Assembly: GCF_015278125.1 (NCBI RefSeq)
Contig: NZ_JADILO010000003.1
Span: 62,001-126,000 of the forward strand
Direction: 5' to 3'
Source of the DNA: Vibrio fluminensis
GTDB taxonomy: Bacteria > Pseudomonadota > Gammaproteobacteria > Enterobacterales > Vibrionaceae
Length of the DNA stretch: 64,000 nt
The notes under the pieces are model-generated. The model worked only from the letters and a program-made list of their open reading frames with translations, ran no database searches and had not been told where the DNA came from. A program made the position numbers and the translations under genes. Within the stretch, counting starts at the first letter, position 1. Each line of letters starts with the position of its first letter. Positions 16,489-24,991 of this stretch are shown here, piece by piece.

Positions 16489-18720
16489 TTAATAGAGCAA
16501 TATCATCCCCTGATAACCACCAATCTCTACCTGTGAAACATAATCGCCTATGTTGCCTTGGCTATCGACCACGCGCATCGGTTGTGGCAAGGTAATCGTG
16601 ATTGGCTCTGCTGAGTAGTAATCGGCATTACGTCCAGAAAAGTCGGTACGATAAAGCACTCTTCCTTTGCTGAATTCGCGTGCAAGCACCATCTCTTCGG
16701 GTGCCCCAGTCACCACTTGACGCTCAGATTGATAGGCAAAGTAAGTGTAGGTAGGAAGCAACTGCGTCGCGCCATTAGGTAGATCAGCATGCACAACAGA
16801 CGTTGCGGTCGAATCTCCGACAATTGTGTAATCGGCAGGCGTAGGAGTCAGTGTAGACATCATCAATGGAATAGCTTGGTATCCATCCGGAATTGTATTG
16901 GCGGGCTCACCAATATCAATCGCTTGCAGCGCCGCTGGCTGATAGGCAACGTTTTTCGCAACACCAGCCTGCCAGAAATTACTCTCGGTGGTGTTGTCAC
17001 TGCCATAAATAAAGTCGTTATTCCACTGATTGAAATAGCTGTATTGTGGGTAAAAATTAAGATAAAACGCCGCCAAGCTTGAGTATTGATCTTGCTGCCA
17101 GTTCTCTTGGCTGTTACCAAAATATTGAACTCTTCCGTAGCGGGTCGTCGCTTGAAAAATTACGCTATTTCCCTGCTCAGCCAGTGCTGAGTTGTCCCAA
17201 AACTTAGCGATGCCTGCGTAACCGGTAAATCCTGTAGATGGAAACAAGTAATGCTCTCGTAAATAGAGTGAGCCCGCATCCACCAAATGATTTTGACCAT
17301 TACGTCCATAAAGGTTGGCAGCACCGATATTCAACCCAATCAACGCTTCGGCTTCTCTCTGTGCGAGACGATTGAGAAAAGAAGAAAACTGCTGCTTATA
17401 CAGAGAGTCCGCCGCATCGCTATCAACTACCAGACCGAGCTCAGTCACCGTCCCGCCGGAGTAAACCGTAAACTGATTAGCACCAATTAACTTATTGGTA
17501 TCATCATTGTATGCACCATTAAGCCCTTGCTCCGCCCACTCAACTGAGTAGAAATCATACATCGCATCAAGGAAGCCTAAACTGGCTATATTGGTGATTG
17601 CCCATGATGAGTTCTGGCTCCACATTCGTCCAAATGGAATCACCCGAGATTCCCATCTAAAGCGCGCCGTAGCATTTTTATTACTGCGATTTTTGTATTC
17701 ATTCCAAGAAAGGTAGTTGTCTTGATTGAGATCCGCTGAGACATCAAAACCACGCACCTTGCGCCACGTTTTGATCTCACTGCCACTTGGTGTATGTGTG
17801 GGTGCATCAGTGAGTTTAACCACAGGGAAACTATTTTTGAGTTTGACTTCTTTAAGCCTTGGGCGCACATCTTGCTCACTACCTTGCCAAGTAATTCTCA
17901 CCGCATAGAGCCGACCACCATCTCGCAGAAACGTAGAACCAAAATATTGCCCGCTACCATAACTGGCTCCACTGCCATCATGAGTGCTCGCTCGCGCCCA
18001 GTCGCTGGGCAATTGCCATACAAGATTGCCATTTTGAGTCATGGTTTGCGTACTATCATGACGGAGATCGAATCGTGACCAAGCCGACACTTGTCCGCGC
18101 GCATCAACTCGTGAGGGGTACTCGACGATAAATGAACCACCACTGCCAAGCTGGCTAAAATTAAGCTCGATTTGATCAAACATCTCTGCATGATAGATAT
18201 ACAGCGCGCCTCCCTTGCTATGATGCTCGAACACATCCGCATCCCATGGTGATTGCTGATATAGCCAAAAACCGGCGTGATCACTGCTCGTGGTATAGCC
18301 AACGATCATCGGCTTACGATTTAGAATGGTTTTCTCACCATGAGAAGGCTCAATTTCCGCTAAAACCGTATCTTCAGAGAAATGGAGGAAGAAGTCTTCA
18401 TAATTGAGACCGTTTAACTCCGCATAGTTGCGCAAGTCGTTCTCTAGCTTTCCACTGTTTAATTCAAGCTTCTGGTTGTACATGTAACCAACCGCCTTGG
18501 TGCGCTCGTTATCACTTTTGTTCGCATATGAGCCAAACACGATATCTGCATGTCGCAACTCCCACTTAATCACCTCACTGGCTGTGATTGGGCGCCCGCT
18601 TAAATCCACACCATCTTGATGTTGCCCCGGCAGTATCAGTGCTGTTCCCGCGCGTAATGAAGAGACATATAGCATTATGTTACTTGCCATCACCCATAAC
18701 TTTACGCTCGGTGCTTTCAC
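16489..18720 (-). CDS. Large putative exported protein with a Ca-binding loop, function unknown
   Basis: 743 residues, GTG start with AGGGG about 10 bases upstream. The N-terminus (KLWVMASNIMLYVSSLRAG, residues 7-25) is a weak signal-peptide candidate. Residues 140-300 are rich in Gly, Ser, Asn and aromatic residues and look like beta-sandwich sequence. D330-N332-D334-Y336-S338-E341 form an exact EF-hand/dockerin-type calcium loop. Residues 350-560 are rich in Trp and Tyr and include SVEWAEQGLNGAYNDD (392-407), reminiscent of barrel-type glycoside hydrolases. The C-terminal 180 residues again look beta-rich. I do not recognise the family. A secreted polysaccharide-active enzyme or adhesin is plausible. 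It stands alone, convergent with the Lrp gene. Confidence 0.7.
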   Translation of the reverse strand: MKAPSVKLWVMASNIMLYVSSLRAGTALILPGQHQDGVDLSGRPITASEVIKWELRHADIVFGSYANKSDNERTKAVGYMYNQKLELNSGKLENDLRNYAELNGLNYEDFFLHFSEDTVLAEIEPSHGEKTILNRKPMIVGYTTSSDHAGFWLYQQSPWDADVFEHHSKGGALYIYHAEMFDQIELNFSQLGSGGSFIVEYPSRVDARGQVSAWSRFDLRHDSTQTMTQNGNLVWQLPSDWARASTHDGSGASYGSGQYFGSTFLRDGGRLYAVRITWQGSEQDVRPRLKEVKLKNSFPVVKLTDAPTHTPSGSEIKTWRKVRGFDVSADLNQDNYLSWNEYKNRSNKNATARFRWESRVIPFGRMWSQNSSWAITNIASLGFLDAMYDFYSVEWAEQGLNGAYNDDTNKLIGANQFTVYSGGTVTELGLVVDSDAADSLYKQQFSSFLNRLAQREAEALIGLNIGAANLYGRNGQNHLVDAGSLYLREHYLFPSTGFTGYAGIAKFWDNSALAEQGNSVIFQATTRYGRVQYFGNSQENWQQDQYSSLAAFYLNFYPQYSYFNQWNNDFIYGSDNTTESNFWQAGVAKNVAYQPAALQAIDIGEPANTIPDGYQAIPLMMSTLTPTPADYTIVGDSTATSVVHADLPNGATQLLPTYTYFAYQSERQVVTGAPEEMVLAREFSKGRVLYRTDFSGRNADYYSAEPITITLPQPMRVVDSQGNIGDYVSQVEIGGYQGMILLY

Positions 18721-18975
18721 TACGATTCACCCCTTTACTCAGCGCCCATCAATCCAATAGTAGTTCACCAAACTTAAATACCTAGTCTTCCAGCATGATT
18801 AATTCCCTCCCCAACTATTAATATAACTACCAACAAAGTACAGGCATCTATTAATTGGTTAAATCATCAATAACGTTAAGTAATACTCTCTTCATCAATG
18901 AGAAATAGTAGAGAACTGGATAGGTTGATTGTTTTTTAATCAAACCCTATGATAGCAGTGCAAGGAAGGTTATAT

Positions 18976-19602
18976 ATGGATATCAACACACTACTTTTAT
19001 TTGCCGTGGCCTGTTTGACGATCAACCTTATTCCAGGTCCTGATGTCGTCTACATTGTCTCGAATACGATGAAAGGCAAAATGACCACAGGCATCAAAGC
19101 CGCACTTGGTTTGGGTGCTGGCTATTTTGTCCACACGCTCGCCGCATGCCTCGGGCTTTCGGCGATTATTGTTAGCTCGGCATTGGCTTTTACTGCGGTG
19201 AAGTGGCTCGGCGCCGCTTATCTCGTTTACTTAGGTGTGCAAGCTCTGCTGTCCGCTTGGCGTGGTGACAGCAGTTTACAGATGAACCAATCAACAGAAT
19301 CCAACCGAAACGTGTTTATGCAAGGTGTTGTAGTTAGTGTACTCAACCCGAAAGTCGCCTTATTCTTTCTCTCTTTTTTACCGCAGTTTATCGATATATC
19401 AGCAGGGGCAACATCGACACAACTGCTGATGCTCGGGCTAATTTTTAGCGCTCTGGCAACGGGTTGCAATTTGCTCTACGCGACATTAGGCAGTTGGCTA
19501 TTCAGCCACCCCAACTCGATGCGCTACTCGCGCGCGCTTGAAAGTGTTTCTGGGGTATTACTGATTGGTTTAGCGGGCAAAATTGCGCTGAGTGATAAGT
19601 GA
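18976..19602 (+). CDS. LysE/RhtB-family amino-acid exporter
   Basis: An inner-membrane exporter with about six helices. From ATG 18976 (AAGGAAGG just ahead) the product has 208 residues, the family length. A start at 18949 would add nine residues before the ribosome site. The family motif is NLIPGPDVVYIVSNTMKGKM (residues 17-36) with GIKAALGLGAG, and LNPKVALFFLSFLPQF lies in the middle. Relatives export homoserine, threonine, lysine or leucine. The last 29 codons plus part of the stop are duplicated at 22061-22148, where they end in TAA and are followed by a strong terminator. This copy ends in TGA without one. Confidence 0.88.
   Translation: MDINTLLLFAVACLTINLIPGPDVVYIVSNTMKGKMTTGIKAALGLGAGYFVHTLAACLGLSAIIVSSALAFTAVKWLGAAYLVYLGVQALLSAWRGDSSLQMNQSTESNRNVFMQGVVVSVLNPKVALFFLSFLPQFIDISAGATSTQLLMLGLIFSALATGCNLLYATLGSWLFSHPNSMRYSRALESVSGVLLIGLAGKIALSDK
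19513..19600 (+). repeat. 88-bp direct repeat, copy A (3' end of the LysE gene)
   Basis: Identical to 22061-22148 at 87 of 88 positions; the one difference lies in AGTGT(T/G)TCTG. The copies are 2,548 bp apart and enclose the DedA, SDR and Crp-like genes. Confidence 0.97.
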
Positions 19603-19676
19603 TCATAAATGCTAACGATCCCCAGCGATGCACTGACACTCGAATACCCCCAAGGCACTAGGGAATGCGCCATGGT

Positions 19677-20339
19677 TTACGGTATCGAACTGCGCTTCAA
19701 AGCATAACGATCAAGCAATCCCCAACCTAACCAAAAAAATACAGTCAAAGAAATTGCGGTAATGATTGCTGGCGTCGGATTTTCCAGTGAACTAATTGAA
19801 CCTGCATAAGCGGCAATAAAGCTGTAGGGTAAATTGACCGTACACCACGCGAGCATGAACTTAATAAATGACATTCGGCTTATCCCAGACATACACGCAG
19901 TGACTTCAGGAAGAATTGGCATTGCTCTAGAAAGAAGAATCATCAAAACACCGTGACGATTGAATTTTTCTCGTAGTTCCTTACGTTGCTGCACATCTTT
20001 TACTACTATGTTGACGATCTTCTCACCAAACAGGTCACTCAAAATATAGCCACCAGCGCCCGCGAGTAAAGTCCCAGTGAAAGCCGCCAAGCCTCCGATA
20101 TAAACACCAGCAAAATAACCACCTAACATCATGATAGAAAGCGTGGGAACGGCAATAAACAAGTCGAGAAACAACAGGAAGACAACCACCAAAGCGACTG
20201 TACCAATACTCAACGTATTGGCTTCTGTTAACCAAACTTCGATCTGATCTAATGTCAGCCAACCCATCGCATTGGCTAAAATGAAGGTGGAAGCAAAGCA
20301 TAACGCCATAATGCCCATCAGTTTAAGTAAAGGTGCCAT
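19677..20339 (-). CDS. DedA/TVP38 (VTT-domain) membrane protein
   Basis: 220 residues with an N-terminal helix (5-27), the SNARE-associated/VTT domain (about 45-185) and a last helix near 190-210. The family centre is visible as AFTGTLLAGAGGYILSDLFG, then LREKFNRHGVLMILLSRAMPILPEV, with the conserved Gly, Arg and Pro of the re-entrant region. DedA-family proteins act in the inner membrane, some as lipid-carrier flippases linked to proton motive force. I see no neighbour that narrows the role. It lies inside the segment bounded by the 88-bp repeats and is itself flanked by a 14-bp direct repeat (TGCACTGACACTCG at 19629-19642 and 20393-20406). Confidence 0.85.
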   Translation of the reverse strand: MAPLLKLMGIMALCFASTFILANAMGWLTLDQIEVWLTEANTLSIGTVALVVVFLLFLDLFIAVPTLSIMMLGGYFAGVYIGGLAAFTGTLLAGAGGYILSDLFGEKIVNIVVKDVQQRKELREKFNRHGVLMILLSRAMPILPEVTACMSGISRMSFIKFMLAWCTVNLPYSFIAAYAGSISSLENPTPAIITAISLTVFFWLGWGLLDRYALKRSSIP

Positions 20340-20450
20340 ATTTACTCCTTAAGGATAACGAATCTTGATTTAGTGAGGAAAAGAGGTGCCTGTGCACTGA
20401 CACTCGCACTAGAAAAACTTGGTGCTGCAGCGCTTAACTTTTAGCGCTTG

Positions 20451-21182
20451 CTATGTTCTCTTGAGGATCCGGCGCGCCACATTCGGTGCAAAAGCGAGCA
20501 ATACGCGTAAAAAACGAATCGCACCGATATCAAAATCTTTCTCACTTTTCTCAATACCATTAATGATGGCGGACGCAGCCGATTCAGGGGACATCTTATT
20601 CTTCCCTCTGCCTTTCGTCATATCAGTGTCCACCAAGGGCAAAAATGCTTGCTGAACTCGAATTGCCGAGTTCTCAAATTGATAGCGCAAACTTTGTGAA
20701 AAGATATTGAGTGCGCCTTTGCTGGCGCAATACACAGCCGAGGAGGTTTTAGGTACAAGACCCAGCGCCGAATTCACGTTAACGATTCGAGCCGGTTTAG
20801 ACTTACTTAGAGCGGGGAGTAACCCATGAATCAAGGCACAAACAGAGGTGAAGTTGGTGTTTATTTCCCGCTCTACTGTGGCGAAAACAAAGGTATCTTC
20901 ATGAATTTGTGGCATAAACTGCACTGCGGCATTGTTGATTAATACATCAACTTTCGGCAGATCTTGTGCAAGTTCTTGGCCTAGTTGGTGGACATGTCTG
21001 ACACTTTCCAAATCAACTTGATAAGTCATGATCGTTGGATATTGATCTTTGAGAGCATGCAGCTTCTTTTGATCTCTACCTAAAACGATCAACTGATTGT
21101 CACGAGCCAGTTGTGCGACGAGTTGTCGCCCTACCCCTGACGTCCCCCCTGTAAGCACGATGTATTTGTTCGAAAGTTCCAT
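20451..21182 (-). CDS. Short-chain dehydrogenase (DltE-like)
   Basis: A 243-residue NAD(P)-dependent oxidoreductase with the classical Rossmann layout: TGGTSGVGRQL (11-21) for the cofactor, NNAA (83-86), catalytic Ser in NVNSALG and YCASKG carrying the Tyr/Lys pair. Loss of a long C-terminal tail and the MSPESAASAIINGIEKSE segment resemble the DltE-type SDRs. The substrate is unknown. It lies 75 bp downstream of a Crp-like regulator on the same strand and is probably co-transcribed with it. Confidence 0.87.
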   Translation of the reverse strand: MELSNKYIVLTGGTSGVGRQLVAQLARDNQLIVLGRDQKKLHALKDQYPTIMTYQVDLESVRHVHQLGQELAQDLPKVDVLINNAAVQFMPQIHEDTFVFATVEREINTNFTSVCALIHGLLPALSKSKPARIVNVNSALGLVPKTSSAVYCASKGALNIFSQSLRYQFENSAIRVQQAFLPLVDTDMTKGRGKNKMSPESAASAIINGIEKSEKDFDIGAIRFLRVLLAFAPNVARRILKRT

Positions 21183-21257
21183 GTTGACTCCCTATTCCTC
21201 TGTATAGAAAGGAAGAATAGCGAGCTTAGATCGACAAAACTTTAACAAACGTTAAAG

Positions 21258-21884
21258 TCAAACATCTTTGTGCGGTTGCCGCTGATAGGCGTTTTGTACG
21301 CCGAGTTTGGCGCGAATGCGAGAAAGAGAGACTTCGGTAATCCCCAAGTAGGAAGCAATATGATAATTGGTTAATGATTGCGCCAATTTGGGTGAATCGA
21401 AAATAAATTGTAGATACAATTCTGTTGGAGATAGTAGAAGTAAATCGGCTTCACGTGCCTCTTTTTTCAATGCCAAATCCGTAACCATGGAAGAGAAAGC
21501 ATTCTGCCACCCAACACAGCTTCCACTCAGTGTTTTTAACGCTTTTGCCGATATTTCGAAGCACTCACCATCAGAGAGAGCTTCGCAATAAAAACGCGCA
21601 GGTAAATCTCGTGCAAAAGAAGAAAGGCATGCAGAAATGTCCCCCTGTTGGAGAAAAGATTTATTGCGACGATTTCCTTCAGATGTAAGGTAGAAATTAC
21701 ATAAAGTGCCTTGAAAGACAAAACGTACCTTGTCGACAACTTCGCCTGCGATAAAAAGGGAATCCCCTTTCAAAAAAGATTTCGGCGAACCTTGTTCAAC
21801 AAAAGCCTGCCACTCTTCATCACTAATAACGAAGCGTTGACGCATATGTTGTTCAAATCTATCAAAGTGCTTTTGTTGCTGCAC
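21258..21884 (-). CDS. Crp/Fnr-superfamily regulator
   Basis: An N-terminal cyclic-nucleotide-binding-type beta roll (about residues 10-110, GDSLFIAGEVVDKVRFVFQGTL without the CRP cAMP-contact pattern) and a C-terminal HTH (SLTNYHIASYLGITEVSLSRIR). I chose GTG 21884 because GGGGA lies 6 bases before it. A TTG start at 21914 is also in frame. There are no N-terminal FNR-type cysteines. It probably controls the SDR gene that follows. The ligand is unknown; the fold can also work without one. Confidence 0.82.
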   Translation of the reverse strand: MQQQKHFDRFEQHMRQRFVISDEEWQAFVEQGSPKSFLKGDSLFIAGEVVDKVRFVFQGTLCNFYLTSEGNRRNKSFLQQGDISACLSSFARDLPARFYCEALSDGECFEISAKALKTLSGSCVGWQNAFSSMVTDLALKKEAREADLLLLSPTELYLQFIFDSPKLAQSLTNYHIASYLGITEVSLSRIRAKLGVQNAYQRQPHKDV

Positions 21885-22036
21885 CGGACTTCCCCAATCA
21901 AAATATATCCACAAACATACGTCTGTATAGCGTTTGTCGATCTCACCGCATATAAACTCGTGTCGATGATGTAACCCTGATCACAATTCTACTTTTATCC
22001 GCTTTCGCAATAGCTTCATTGTTCACTCAGCAGTTG

Positions 22037-22065
22037 AACTGTCTCAACAAATTCACCAATAACTC
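22037..22065. repeat. Scar fragment copied from the 28.03-kb gene 3' end
   Basis: Positions 22043-22065 match 28033-28055 exactly over 23 bp, and 27 of 29 bp match if extended left to 22037. At 28.03 kb this sequence encodes the last residues of a small exported protein on the minus strand. Here it abuts and shares AACTC (22061-22065) with the 88-bp LysE repeat, which looks like a microhomology join. The rest of the gap between the Crp-like gene and 22037 shows nothing else. Confidence 0.9.
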
Positions 22066-22148
22066 GATGCGCTACTCGCGCGCGCTTGAAAGTGTGTCTG
22101 GGGTATTACTGATTGGTTTAGCGGGCAAAATTGCGCTGAGTGATAAGT
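22061..22148 (+). repeat. 88-bp direct repeat, copy B (orphan 3' end of a LysE gene)
   Basis: Near-identical copy of the end of the LysE gene at 18976-19602, in the same direction, without its 5' part. Its frame ends in TAA at 22148-22150 and is followed by a strong terminator, the organisation expected of an original gene end. Confidence 0.97.
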
Positions 22149-22164
22149 AAATCCTCTAGAATGT

Positions 22165-22200
22165 CGAAAAGGCGAGTAACTTATACTCGCCTTTTCGTTT
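22165..22200. terminator. Strong bidirectional terminator
   Basis: CGAAAAGGCGAGTA (22165-22178) pairs perfectly with TACTCGCCTTTTCG (22184-22197) around a 5-base loop. It has T-rich sequence on both sides, and it serves malY on the minus strand. Confidence 0.88.
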
Positions 22201-22208
22201 AACCAAAC

Positions 22209-23375
22209 CTAACGAATAAGATCGTTAATTGCTTGTATTAAGGCTTCAATGCCACGCTCTACTTTGCGGCGGCTGCAACCTAAATTCATGCGAATATAGC
22301 TCTGCCCTTGCTCGCCATAGTGAGAGCCTTGCATAATAGCCACTTTGTACTGCTTCACTAAGCGTATGTTTAGCTCCTCCATATCGATATTCAGCGGCGC
22401 TAAATTGATCCACGCTAAATAGGTCGCTTCTGGAATATCGTAGCTCAGTTGCGGGAAGTTATGCTCAAGAGTCCGCTTTACATATTGGTGGTTATCCAAC
22501 AAATAATCTTTCAGTTCGTCTAGCCATTGCTCACCATCATTATATGCCGCCATCAAACCAAGTACGCCCAAAATAGGCGGGGAAGACAATCCATCAACTT
22601 GCTTTAAATTAACAAGATAACGCTCCCTAGACTCCGTATCAGCAATAAAAGCATAGGCACCATTCAAGGCGGGAATATTGAACGATTTCGATGCTGAACT
22701 TACTAATGCCCACCGTTCATTAGTTGAAAATCCTTGCCATGGCGTATGGGGTTGAAAGCTGATATCCATATGTATTTCATCACTAATTACTGCGACTTGA
22801 TGGCGTTCACAGAGCAAAGCAATGCGTTGTAGCTCTTCACGAGTCCAAACTTTTCCAGTCGGATTATGAGGGCTACACAGTAGCAATATTGTGTTTTCAG
22901 GCTTAGCCAACAATACTTCAAATTGTTGCCAATCCTTTTCATATTTTGTCCCTGACTTAAACAGTTCACATTTCACAGCCTGACGATTCAAGCCCGTGAG
23001 CATATGACCAAATGCATCATAAGCTGGAGTGTGAATCACCACACCTTGGTGCTCCGCACTCCATTGGCGGATCAGTTGTGAAATAATATAGATCACTGAC
23101 GGACCATACACCAAAGTTTCACGGTCAAATTGAGCATCAAAACGTTTTTTAAACCAGTACGTTACCGCATCTTTATAGTCATCATGGTTCCAACGACTGT
23201 AGCCCCAAACTGGGTGTTTTGTTCGCTCATTAATCGCGTTGAGTACACACTCAGGCGCAGCAAAATCCATATCAGAGATCGTAAATGGCAATAGATCCGC
23301 TTCACCAAATCTATCTTGCACGTAATCCCATTGAGTACAATAAGTACCTCGTCGATCAATTTCTTTATCAAACAT
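22209..23375 (-). CDS. malY: MalY/PatB-type PLP aminotransferase/C-S lyase
   Basis: A 388-residue fold-type I PLP enzyme of the MalY/PatB group, which cleaves cystathionine-type C-S bonds. E. coli MalY also represses the maltose activator MalT. Visible motifs are SDMDFAAPECV (33-43), HNPTGKVWTREEL, SDEIHMDI and SSASKSFNIPAL with the PLP lysine, and the C-terminal YIRMNLGCSRRKVERGIEAL. It follows malX by about 50 bp and is last in a run behind a LacI-type regulator, the same malI-malX-malY arrangement as in E. coli with a ManA gene added. Whether it keeps a regulatory role here is unknown. Confidence 0.9.
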   Translation of the reverse strand: MFDKEIDRRGTYCTQWDYVQDRFGEADLLPFTISDMDFAAPECVLNAINERTKHPVWGYSRWNHDDYKDAVTYWFKKRFDAQFDRETLVYGPSVIYIISQLIRQWSAEHQGVVIHTPAYDAFGHMLTGLNRQAVKCELFKSGTKYEKDWQQFEVLLAKPENTILLLCSPHNPTGKVWTREELQRIALLCERHQVAVISDEIHMDISFQPHTPWQGFSTNERWALVSSASKSFNIPALNGAYAFIADTESRERYLVNLKQVDGLSSPPILGVLGLMAAYNDGEQWLDELKDYLLDNHQYVKRTLEHNFPQLSYDIPEATYLAWINLAPLNIDMEELNIRLVKQYKVAIMQGSHYGEQGQSYIRMNLGCSRRKVERGIEALIQAINDLIR

Positions 23376-23426
23376 AGCAAAACTCTAAAAGAAAAGAGCC
23401 ATATCACTATGGCTCTTGAGTACAAA

Positions 23427-24959
23427 CTAGACTAACAACTTACCCATCGCATTTTTCAGCATATGCACCTGAGGTCCAATAACCACCTGTATCGCCTGGC
23501 TATCAAGTTTAATCACACCAAGCGCCCCTAACTTTTTCAGTTGCTGATCAGAGACCTTCTCCATGTCATGTACCGTCATACGTAAACGCGTAATACAGTT
23601 GTCGAGTGAAGCAATATTCTCTTTACCACCCATCGCATCAATAAACTGTGTTGCTTTCAACTCACCCGCCTGTTTAGTGGTTGAGACCTTTTCCATTTGG
23701 CTGCAATCTTCATCCGCCGCACGTCCTGGGGTCATGATATCCCACTTTTCAATTGCCCAACGGAATGTGAAGTAGTAAAGAGAGAAGAACAACGGACCAA
23801 TCCACAACAAATGTAGCCATCCAGTATGTGTTCCTTGCAGCATGCCAAAAGTAAACAGATCAATCACGTTGCCATCTGTATTACCGATAGTATGGTTAAC
23901 TAAGTTCATGACCAAGAAGCCTAGACCGTAAAAACAGGCATGTGCGACGTACAAAGCAGGCGCGATAAACAGGAACATAAATAGAATCGGTTCGGTAATA
24001 CCACCTACCGCACACGCGATGATACCTGAAATAATCAATCCCTTAATCGCTGGTCGGTTTTCTAATCGAGCCGATTTGTAGATTGCGAACGCCGCACCCG
24101 GTAAACCAAACAACATTGCTGGCATCTTGCCGCCCGACAAGAATGCAGTCGCAGACGAGGAGATTGGTAAGTCTGCACCTAACTGAGCGTAAAATATGTT
24201 TAGTGCGCCGTGAACACTTTCACCATTAATAACTTGCGAGCCACCGATTTCGGTAAAACGCACCATTGAAGAAACGATGTGATGCAATCCAAATGGAAGC
24301 AATAACATTTCGCTCGTTCCGTAAAGGAATGGACCAAATGGACCTGATACGGCAATCAATTGTCCGATCGAGTTGATACCTGCCTGCACTGGTGGCCAAA
24401 TAAATGGTACCGCCAGACCAACGACAGACATTACGATGGTGGTAATAATGGGTACAAATCGCGCGCCGCTCCAAAATGCAAAAGCATCATGGAATTGGAT
24501 CTCACGGAAACGCTCATGCAGCTTGTAAACGATAATACCGGTAATAACGCCGCCTAATACGCCCGTATCTATCGTCTCTATACCGAGAATAGTTTTGATA
24601 GTCGCACCTTCAATCCCTCCAGATACAGTTAAATAAGTATTAACCGCTAAGTTCATGACCGAGTAACCGACGAAACCAGATAGTGCCGCAACGCCTTTGT
24701 CTTCTTTAACCAACCCTAGTGGAATGGCCATTGCAAATAATATAGGTAGAAAGATAAACGTCGCCAAACCAATTTTGACCATAAAGGTGAAAATAGCTTG
24801 TAGCCATGGCGCGCTTAAAAATGGCAAAGCTTCTTGAACAGCAGAGCCACCAAAGCCAGCTCCCACACCCAGTAAAATACCGGAGAATGCGAGCAAAGCA
24901 ATTGGCAGCATGAACGTCTTACCGAGAGATTGAAAAAATCCCCATATTGAATGATTCAT
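23427..24959 (-). CDS. malX: PTS sugar permease EIICB (MalX-like)
   Basis: Imports and phosphorylates a sugar of the glucose/maltose class. The 510 residues comprise an EIIC membrane domain (about 1-400, with HDAFAFWSGARFVPI, GLHHIVSS and GGITEPILFMF, where the Glu is the family sugar-contact residue) and an EIIB domain (about 430-510) with phospho-Cys in LDNCITRLRM. There is no EIIA domain in the locus, so it must take phosphate from a shared EIIA such as Crr. AAGGA precedes the ATG. The neighbouring ManA suggests the product could be mannose-6-phosphate or a related hexose phosphate. Confidence 0.9.
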   Translation of the reverse strand: MNHSIWGFFQSLGKTFMLPIALLAFSGILLGVGAGFGGSAVQEALPFLSAPWLQAIFTFMVKIGLATFIFLPILFAMAIPLGLVKEDKGVAALSGFVGYSVMNLAVNTYLTVSGGIEGATIKTILGIETIDTGVLGGVITGIIVYKLHERFREIQFHDAFAFWSGARFVPIITTIVMSVVGLAVPFIWPPVQAGINSIGQLIAVSGPFGPFLYGTSEMLLLPFGLHHIVSSMVRFTEIGGSQVINGESVHGALNIFYAQLGADLPISSSATAFLSGGKMPAMLFGLPGAAFAIYKSARLENRPAIKGLIISGIIACAVGGITEPILFMFLFIAPALYVAHACFYGLGFLVMNLVNHTIGNTDGNVIDLFTFGMLQGTHTGWLHLLWIGPLFFSLYYFTFRWAIEKWDIMTPGRAADEDCSQMEKVSTTKQAGELKATQFIDAMGGKENIASLDNCITRLRMTVHDMEKVSDQQLKKLGALGVIKLDSQAIQVVIGPQVHMLKNAMGKLLV

Positions 24960-24991
24960 ATACTGGTTCCTTGTTCTTTAAAATAGAAAAA

